This document shows, piece by piece, positions 7,426-11,799 of a DNA stretch of 14,035 nt. The stretch lies in contig JAKSBB010001110.1 in the NCBI GenBank assembly GCA_022361315.1, positions 1 to 14,035 of the forward strand, given 5' to 3'. The DNA comes from Desulfobacterales bacterium (GTDB lineage: Bacteria; Desulfobacterota; Desulfobacteria; Desulfobacterales; Desulfobacteraceae). The translations under genes and the position numbers were made by a program. Each line of letters begins with the position of its first letter. Positions within the stretch are counted from its first letter, which is position 1. The notes under the pieces were generated by a model. The model ran no database searches, was not told the origin of the DNA, and saw only the letters and a program-made list of their open reading frames with translations.

Positions 7426-7477
7426 CCCGGGGCAGTCTATACCGCGAATACGGTAAAGACTGCCCCGGGTTGTTTTT
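7426..7477 (+). terminator. Strong rho-independent terminator, possibly bidirectional
   Basis: CCCGGGGCAGTCT (7426-7438) and AGACTGCCCCGGG (7457-7469) are perfect 13-bp inverted repeats. Inside them ACCG (7441-7444) and CGGT (7451-7454) add a 4-bp stem closed by CGAATA. On the plus strand TTGTTTTT (7470-7477) follows, as expected for an intrinsic terminator of the 141-residue gene. On the minus strand the stem is followed by GTGTTTGATT, a weaker U-rich tract, so it may also end the nik operon, whose last stop is at 7519-7521. It is the main content of the 139-base convergent gap. Confidence 0.88.
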
Positions 7478-7518
7478 ATCCGGGTTTATTTTACCTGGGA
7501 GCCTACGTACGGTTGGGA

Positions 7519-8244
7519 CTACTTGTGAACGTGGGGGTGCCGGCCGTGCCTGTGAACATGCTCATGGTGGTGGACATGGATTTCCTCATCTGTGAGCACC
7601 TGCCCGTTTTCCATTGAAAAAATCCGTTCCGCCACCCCATTGAGAAAGTCAAACTCATGGGAAATGATCAGATAAGAGATATCCAGCCGGTTCAGTATAT
7701 CCGTCAGGGTCTGCTTTACCTCTGAATCCAGACCTGAGGTGGGCTCATCCAGCAGCAGGACTTCCGGTTTCATGGCCAACACGGCGGCCAATGCCACCAG
7801 GCGTTTCTGACCGCCTGACAGCCTGTGGGTAATTCTGTCCTGAAGGTCTGATATGCCCAGTGAATCCAAGGTGCTTATTGCGGTCTCCCTGGCCGTTTTA
7901 CGGGACTCCCCGAGATTCAAAGGGCCGAAGGCCACATCTTCGAGCACTGAGGGGCAGAACAGCTGGTCGTCGGAATCCTGAAAGAGGAGGCCGAGCCTGG
8001 TGCGTATGCCGGTGAAGTCTGCCTCGGTTTCCATGGGGGTACCGAATATGCGAATGTTGCCTTCCTGGGGCCGGCACAGGCCCATAATCGTGTGAAGGAG
8101 TGTGGTTTTTCCGCTGCCGTTGGGGGCCATCAGGCCGATGCGGTCTCCGGGCATTACTTTCAGATCAAGGCTGTTGAGTACGGCATCATAGGCACCGGGA
8201 TATCTAAAGGAAATATTTTCAAGCTCAATAATGGGTGTGGTCAT
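7519..8244 (-). CDS. nikO: Nickel/cobalt ECF transporter ATPase NikO (CbiO family) with His-rich tail
   Basis: The cytoplasmic ATP-binding subunit that energises the NikM/NikQ membrane complex. Its 241 residues carry a full ABC domain: Walker A APNGSGKTT (40-48), Q-loop Q89 in LLFQDSDDQLF, signature LSGGQKR (142-148), Walker B VLLLDEP (162-168), D-loop SGLD (170-173) and switch H196. The LFCPSVLEDVAFGPLNLG segment (95-112) is typical of ECF ATPases. The C-terminus (223-240) is an 18-residue tail with 10 histidines, likely to bind Ni or Co in the cytoplasm (inference). The last gene of the operon, it begins 15 bases after nikQ ends, with AAGGG 7 bases before the ATG. CbiO, the cobalt counterpart, is the alternative name; the NikK and NikL neighbours favour nickel. 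Confidence 0.92.
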   Translation of the reverse strand: MTTPIIELENISFRYPGAYDAVLNSLDLKVMPGDRIGLMAPNGSGKTTLLHTIMGLCRPQEGNIRIFGTPMETEADFTGIRTRLGLLFQDSDDQLFCPSVLEDVAFGPLNLGESRKTARETAISTLDSLGISDLQDRITHRLSGGQKRLVALAAVLAMKPEVLLLDEPTSGLDSEVKQTLTDILNRLDISYLIISHEFDFLNGVAERIFSMENGQVLTDEEIHVHHHEHVHRHGRHPHVHK

Positions 8245-8259
8245 GGGGGGGACCCTTCG

Positions 8260-9018
8260 TTAATTTAGCCAAAACCGCTCTGCGATGATGAGGCCGATAC
8301 CGGCCCCGGCACAGATCATAAGGAAGCCTATGTGTATCCCATCTGCCGTATAGACGTCAAGGCTTCTGAATCTGCCGGTAAATCCCCTGCAGCGCATGGC
8401 CTGGAAAACCCGGTCTGCCCTGTGGGAGGCGCGGACAAAGAGCATACCCGCAAGATAGGCATAGGTCCGGTAGGAATGAAGGTTGGTTCCCGGCCGGAAT
8501 CCCCTGAATCTGGCAGCCCGCATAAGCCGGTTGTACTCCTGGCGGATGACGGCGATATACCTGTAGGTCATCAGCAGGAGAAACACAAGTTTGTCAGGTA
8601 CCCGAATCTGGTGCAGTCCCGCCCCGAGGGTGGCCACAGGCATGGTGGCCAGAAGGGCGGTAAAGGTCATCAGAATGCCGATGGATTTCAGGGTGATCAT
8701 TGCACTGAGCAGAATCCCGGCCCGGCTCACGGTCAGCCATCCGTAGCGGTACACAATGTCTTCGGTGAAGGTCAACGGCAGGAACACCCACATCATAAGA
8801 AGGAACCAGAGAAGCGGTTTAAGACGAACCAGGACCTGCCCTGCGCTCAGCTTTGCCATCAGGACCAGGATCATGCTGATGCCTACAAAACCTGCGGCGA
8901 TAGCCGGATGGTTACACAGTGCTGCTGTTATTGACAGGCACAGGGCAGCGATAATTCTGATTCTCGGGTCAATGCGGTGAATGAGGGAATCCCCTTGTTC
9001 AAGGCTTTGGTCAATCAT
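8260..9018 (-). CDS. nikQ: Nickel/cobalt ECF transporter transmembrane T component NikQ (CbiQ family)
   Basis: The integral membrane coupling subunit that links the ATPase NikO to the substrate-binding protein NikM. It has 252 residues with several hydrophobic segments (about 22-55, 66-84, 100-124, 142-158, 184-196, 229-246). The two T-component coupling helices carry the Ala-Arg-Gly signatures RAARFRGF (167-174) and AMRCRGF (207-213), which contact the ATPase. The N-terminus, GDSLIHRIDPRIRI (9-22), is the usual CbiQ opening. The ATG at 9016-9018 has AAGGA 6 bases before it. It follows nikL after 24 bases and precedes nikO by 15. The family call is firm; Ni versus Co is inferred from context. 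Confidence 0.92.
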   Translation of the reverse strand: MIDQSLEQGDSLIHRIDPRIRIIAALCLSITAALCNHPAIAAGFVGISMILVLMAKLSAGQVLVRLKPLLWFLLMMWVFLPLTFTEDIVYRYGWLTVSRAGILLSAMITLKSIGILMTFTALLATMPVATLGAGLHQIRVPDKLVFLLLMTYRYIAVIRQEYNRLMRAARFRGFRPGTNLHSYRTYAYLAGMLFVRASHRADRVFQAMRCRGFTGRFRSLDVYTADGIHIGFLMICAGAGIGLIIAERFWLN

Positions 9019-9042
9019 AGATGGTCCTTCATCGTTGGTACT

Positions 9043-9561
9043 TCAGTGCTTTTTGTTAGGTGGCTTTTTAGATCGCAATCGGCCCACCAGCAATGCCAGG
9101 CCGAAAATGATTGCAATACCGGCGATTATTCTTAAAGGGTCGGTGCCCTGGTTCACCGGATTTACAGGAAGGGGATCGGTTTTCTCATCAGGTGTATCCA
9201 CCTGCTGACCTTTTTCACTTTGATTGTTGAATTCATCAGCGCCGAGAGTCCATGTCCCCTTGTGGCCGGGACCGGCGCTCAATTCGATAACCATATCAGA
9301 GGCAAACCCTTTCGGAATAGCAAAGGAATGACGTCCCTGGTCATCGGTGGTGCCTTTGTAAACGATGTTGCCATCATGGTCGCTTGCCTGGATTTCACAG
9401 TTTTTGGCCGGCCGTTTACCCCCGAAACCCGCTTCAACATAGACCTGCCCATCTTCTATCCAGGCAAATACAATGACTTTATGGGCAAAGGCCGGTGCCG
9501 TACAAACCGTTGAAAGCAGAATAAACGCAAGGGGTAACAACACAGAACTAAGGGGTTTCAT
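9043..9561 (-). CDS. nikL: Nickel transporter accessory protein NikL (exported, C-terminally anchored)
   Basis: 172 residues. A signal peptide (1-26, ending AFA) is followed at once by HKVIVFAWIEDGQVYVEAGF, so the predicted mature protein begins with His27. Residues about 27-105 look like a periplasmic beta-sandwich of the carboxypeptidase-regulatory-like type (KNCEIQASDHDGNIVYKG, then TTDDQGRHSFAIP). A Pro/Gln/Asp-rich linker (110-142) leads to one transmembrane helix (about 144-160) and a basic cytoplasmic end (RLRSKKPPNKKH). In comparative genomics, NikL is the component that replaces the small NikN/CbiN in nikKMLQO operons, and this operon has exactly that order. Its role is probably to help NikM load or pass on metal. 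The start overlaps the nikM stop (ATGA, 9558-9561). The sequence is divergent, so the name rests on topology and context. Confidence 0.78.
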   Translation of the reverse strand: MKPLSSVLLPLAFILLSTVCTAPAFAHKVIVFAWIEDGQVYVEAGFGGKRPAKNCEIQASDHDGNIVYKGTTDDQGRHSFAIPKGFASDMVIELSAGPGHKGTWTLGADEFNNQSEKGQQVDTPDEKTDPLPVNPVNQGTDPLRIIAGIAIIFGLALLVGRLRSKKPPNKKH

Positions 9562-10169
9562 GTGGGCATCACTTTCGCCGGCAGAATTTCCGGATAGACC
9601 CGCATCAAAAAGGAGACGCAGAATCCCGTGATGATCCCTTCGATGATCATCACCGGCACATGGCCCGAGATAATGGCAATGCTCGTGGCCATAAATTGTT
9701 CATCGGTAAACCAGAGGGCGGCCCCCAGCAGCAGGCAGGCCCCCATGATGGAGAGGGTGCCGGCCAGGAAGCCGGCAATAAAATTGAGCTGTCTGGATCT
9801 GCCCAGGAGCGGCATGCATAAATAGTGGACGGCAACAGCCGGCACAGCCATAATCAAAGTGTTTACCCCCAAGGCGGTAAGACCGCCATACTGGAAAAAA
9901 ATGGACTGGAGAACCAGGGCCGTCAGGATTGCCGGAAAGGCGGCCATTCCCAGCAGCAGGCCCACCACACCGTTGAGGATCAGATGAACACTGACAGGGC
10001 CGATATTTACATGGATCAGAGAGGCCACGAAAAAGGCAGAGGCCAGGATGGCCGTCTGGACCATTTTCTGATCATCAAGTTTTCTCAGCCCCAGGGCTGT
10101 GCAGCCGATGGCAACGGCTGCACCTGCCCCGAGAACGGTACCGGAAAGTACGCCTTCGGAAATATGCAT
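9558..10169 (-). CDS. nikM: Nickel/cobalt ECF transporter substrate-binding membrane protein NikM (CbiM family)
   Basis: The membrane S component that binds the metal ion. I start it at the ATG at 10167-10169 because the family's N-terminus is Met-His with His2 as a metal ligand, and this gives MHISEGVLSG. A frame extending to 10196 would bury that His and overlap nikK. The 203 residues contain about six to seven hydrophobic helices and the family motifs GPVSVHLILNGVVGLLLG (57-74; H62 probably a second metal ligand), QYGGLTALGVN (93-103) and GHVPVMIIEGIITG (169-182). AGGA lies about 11 bases before the ATG and the gene starts 4 bases after nikK ends. The ATGA overlap with nikL suggests tight coupling. 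Confidence 0.93.
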   Translation of the reverse strand: MHISEGVLSGTVLGAGAAVAIGCTALGLRKLDDQKMVQTAILASAFFVASLIHVNIGPVSVHLILNGVVGLLLGMAAFPAILTALVLQSIFFQYGGLTALGVNTLIMAVPAVAVHYLCMPLLGRSRQLNFIAGFLAGTLSIMGACLLLGAALWFTDEQFMATSIAIISGHVPVMIIEGIITGFCVSFLMRVYPEILPAKVMPT

Positions 10170-10173
10170 GGAT

Positions 10174-10947
10174 TTAGTTTTCCTGCCAGTTTTCAAATTT
10201 AACCCAGATCACTGCGCCTAACTCTATATCCTTTTTTTCACCGTCATGCACCATTTTTTTATCGGAGGTGTTCAGGGCGGCAAACCCCCACCATCCGGCA
10301 ACAGGCGTTGCATAGGTAAAGACACCGTTCCCGTCCGCCTTGACCACCTGGGTGATCATCTCATCAGCCGGGGCTTTGGCTTTCATTTTTTCATTGTAAT
10401 ATTCCACTTCAACTTCCGCATAGGGAACCGGTTGCCCGTCTACTTCGACAATACCCTGGAACACATTTCCGCCGTAAAGTCCCAAGGGCCTTGTAAGCGG
10501 GATGATTTCGGTTTTAAGTCCGAGTTCTTCATCCCATCCGGTGTCATCCCCAAAAGCGGAAATAATGGTTTTGGTGTAATGGATGATAAAGCAGTCTTCG
10601 GCCGGTTCCCAATAGGGGACGGGTTCCATGACAAAGGCGTGGGCACCGGGGCGTTTCAGCTTTACGTCCACAGCAAAGGCCGGATGCCCCATCACTTTGG
10701 AAGGTGTCAGGCTGTCCAGAAGATTTGTGGTTTTGCCCTCTTTTACCAAGAACACGGCGTTGGGTTTAACCAGTTCCATACCGATGCCTTCAAAGGGGTG
10801 TGAGAAGGACAGGTTCAGGGTAATGGTTCTGTTGTCCTCCTGAGCCACCATGTTATCAGAAGGGATCACCATGCCGAAATGGGCAAAGCAGACCGGAGCA
10901 AAGGTTAGCATCAGCGTCATCATCAGGGGTGTCAGTTTGAGTTTCAT
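10174..10947 (-). CDS. nikK: Periplasmic nickel-uptake accessory protein NikK (DUF4198 family)
   Basis: The first gene of the operon. Its 257 residues have a clear signal peptide (1-22, ending CFA), and the mature protein should begin HFGMVIPSDN, that is, with His23. The DUF4198 family (often annotated nickel uptake transporter family protein) typically shows this AHF...IPS opening. Further family-like features are SFSHPFEG (H50), GHPAFAV (87-93), PYWEPAEDCFIIHYTK (111-126), the VPLTRPLGLYGGN-like block around 149-161, and a C-terminal beta domain (GQPVPYAEVEVEYY; then DGNGVFTYATPVAGWWGF, 205-222). It probably binds Ni2+ or Co2+ in the periplasm and hands it to NikM/NikL (inference). AAGGA lies 7 bases before the ATG. 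The leader contains a terminator-like hairpin, so expression may be attenuated. Confidence 0.83.
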   Translation of the reverse strand: MKLKLTPLMMTLMLTFAPVCFAHFGMVIPSDNMVAQEDNRTITLNLSFSHPFEGIGMELVKPNAVFLVKEGKTTNLLDSLTPSKVMGHPAFAVDVKLKRPGAHAFVMEPVPYWEPAEDCFIIHYTKTIISAFGDDTGWDEELGLKTEIIPLTRPLGLYGGNVFQGIVEVDGQPVPYAEVEVEYYNEKMKAKAPADEMITQVVKADGNGVFTYATPVAGWWGFAALNTSDKKMVHDGEKKDIELGAVIWVKFENWQEN

Positions 10948-10983
10948 TTTCGTTTCCTTTGTAAATCGTTTCGGTTTCAGTCC

Positions 10984-11037
10984 AAAAAAAAACCACGAAG
11001 ATGTTTAGCGGTTTTACCGCTGCAACCTTCGTGGTTT
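10984..11037 (-). terminator. Strong intrinsic terminator or attenuator upstream of nikK
   Basis: On the minus strand AAACCACGAAG (11037-11027) pairs perfectly with CTTCGTGGTTT (11000-10990), an 11-bp stem. An inner hairpin of AGCGGT/ACCGCT (11021-11016 and 11012-11007, 3-base loop) sits within it. The stem runs into nine consecutive T (10992-10984). It lies 36 bases before nikK and 136 bases after ydbL. It is either the ydbH-ynbE-ydbL terminator or an attenuator in the nik leader. Confidence 0.87.
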
Positions 11038-11054
11038 GAATTTATAATATGTCG

Positions 11055-11088
11055 GGTACTGCAGGTACTTCACACAGACTTCTGTCTG
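11055..11088. repeat. Short repeats and hairpin in the nikK leader
   Basis: GGTACTGCA and GGTACTTCA stand in tandem (11055-11072, 8 of 9 identical). Each holds the self-complementary GTAC, so two GTAC sites lie 9 bases apart. Next to them CAGAC and GTCTG (11075-11079 and 11084-11088) form a 5-bp inverted repeat with a 4-base loop. They lie between the promoter candidate and the terminator and could be operator half-sites or leader RNA structure. Confidence 0.35.
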
Positions 11089-11102
11089 CAAATTTAGCCA
11101 GA

Positions 11103-11132
11103 ACCTTACCCCCGGTGGTCCACCGGTGTCAA
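11103..11132 (-). promoter_or_regulatory. Candidate metal-responsive nik promoter with palindromic operator in the spacer
   Basis: On the minus strand TTGACA (11132-11127) is a perfect -35 and TAAGGT (11108-11103) a -10 like that of mer promoters, 18 bases apart. A perfect 15-bp palindrome, CCGGTGGTCCACCGG on the plus strand (11112-11126), fills most of the spacer and starts right after the -35. MerR-family metal regulators bind such dyads between a TTGAC -35 and a distant -10, usually 19-20 bases apart. The start would fall near 11096, giving a leader of about 149 bases for nikK. The regulator is not in the window. Confidence 0.45.
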
Positions 11133-11172
11133 CCCTTTTTTAGGCCATGACAGGATCTTCTTTCTTGGGAGG

Positions 11173-11544
11173 TTATTTTTGAACCCAGGCCCCGGCACTA
11201 TTCTGGTAGAAATGGCCTTTAAGGGTTTTGTCCGACAGAATCTTTGCCCGCCGTTTTTCTACCCTGTCGAGGGAAACGGAGTGGTCGGAGGCAATCTTCT
11301 TGTAGATCATTTTCCGGTCTTTGTTTTCTGCCGCCACCACGGCTTCTTTTTCACGGGTGCCCGTGACAAATCCCAGGTACCCCCGGTTGGTTTCCCCGAC
11401 AATGCCGCGCCCCTTCAGATCAGTAATCGCAGGTAGCCGCTGCGTCATTCTCTGCTTAATCCCGCCGGCAAAAGCGATTCCGGAAAAGATGAAAAGGGCA
11501 GTCAGCAGAACAGCAAATGTCAGTTTAATCCAGCGTTTTTTCAT
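11173..11544 (-). CDS. ydbL: YdbL family periplasmic protein (DUF1318)
   Basis: 123 residues with a signal peptide (1-26, ending AFA), so the protein is soluble in the periplasm. The mature part has the DUF1318/YdbL pattern: IKQRMTQRLPAITDLKGRGIVGETNRGYLGF (29-59), VVAAENKDRKMIYKKIASDHSVSLDRVEKRRA (69-100), then GHFYQNSAGAWVQK at the end. In E. coli, YdbL works with YdbH and YnbE and is thought to act as a chaperone-like partner that keeps YnbE from over-multimerising. It starts 12 bases after ynbE ends, with GGAGG placed directly before the ATG, and is the last gene of the set. Confident family call; its role is inferred from E. coli. Confidence 0.9.
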   Translation of the reverse strand: MKKRWIKLTFAVLLTALFIFSGIAFAGGIKQRMTQRLPAITDLKGRGIVGETNRGYLGFVTGTREKEAVVAAENKDRKMIYKKIASDHSVSLDRVEKRRAKILSDKTLKGHFYQNSAGAWVQK

Positions 11545-11556
11545 GATTCCTCCTTC

Positions 11557-11769
11557 TTATTCCGTCTCGTTTTCTTTGGCAAGTTCTTCAGCGGCCGCAT
11601 CAATATCTCCGAAAAAGTCATCCAGTGCCTTGTCCACCTTGACGTTTACATCTATGGTGATGTGGATGGGCTTTATCTCCACCGGCTTTACCTCAACTTC
11701 ATGGCTGGTGCTGCATCCCGCTGCAAAGAACAACACGCAGACAATAAGCATACATAAACGTTGGGTCAT
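11557..11769 (-). CDS. ynbE: YnbE family outer-membrane lipoprotein
   Basis: A 70-residue lipoprotein: a hydrophobic signal (5-18) ends in a lipobox FAAGC with C19 as the lipidated residue, followed by STSH, which should send it to the outer membrane. The mature part holds IKPIHITIDVNVKVDKALDDFF (33-54), the beta-strand-prone segment typical of YnbE. In E. coli this segment is proposed to stack and continue the beta-groove of YdbH up to the outer membrane. The acidic end (DIDAAAEELAKENETE) makes it somewhat longer than the 61-residue E. coli protein. AGGAG lies 5 bases before the ATG. It sits 30 bases after ydbH and 12 before ydbL. The tiny size makes homology hard to score, but order and features agree. 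Confidence 0.85.
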   Translation of the reverse strand: MTQRLCMLIVCVLFFAAGCSTSHEVEVKPVEIKPIHITIDVNVKVDKALDDFFGDIDAAAEELAKENETE

Positions 11770-11799
11770 GTTTTCTCCTTTTGTTTTATCTTTCGGGCA

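Noticed and set aside
8332..8934. 200-codon open frame on the plus strand opposite nikQ
   Set aside because: It is the shadow of a membrane-protein gene: very rich in Gly, His, Gln and Pro, with no domain pattern.
10170..10196. N-terminal extension of nikM
   Set aside because: It would hide the conserved Met-His N-terminus and overlap nikK.
11086..11100. Sigma54 promoter, TGGCTAAATTTGCAG on the minus strand
   Set aside because: GG and GC are 8 bases apart, not the required 10.
11040..11172. Cobalamin or NiCo riboswitch before nikK
   Set aside because: I find no B12 box (AGCCAGGAGACC-like) and no NiCo core; only generic hairpins are visible. A covariance-model search (Infernal against Rfam) would be decisive.
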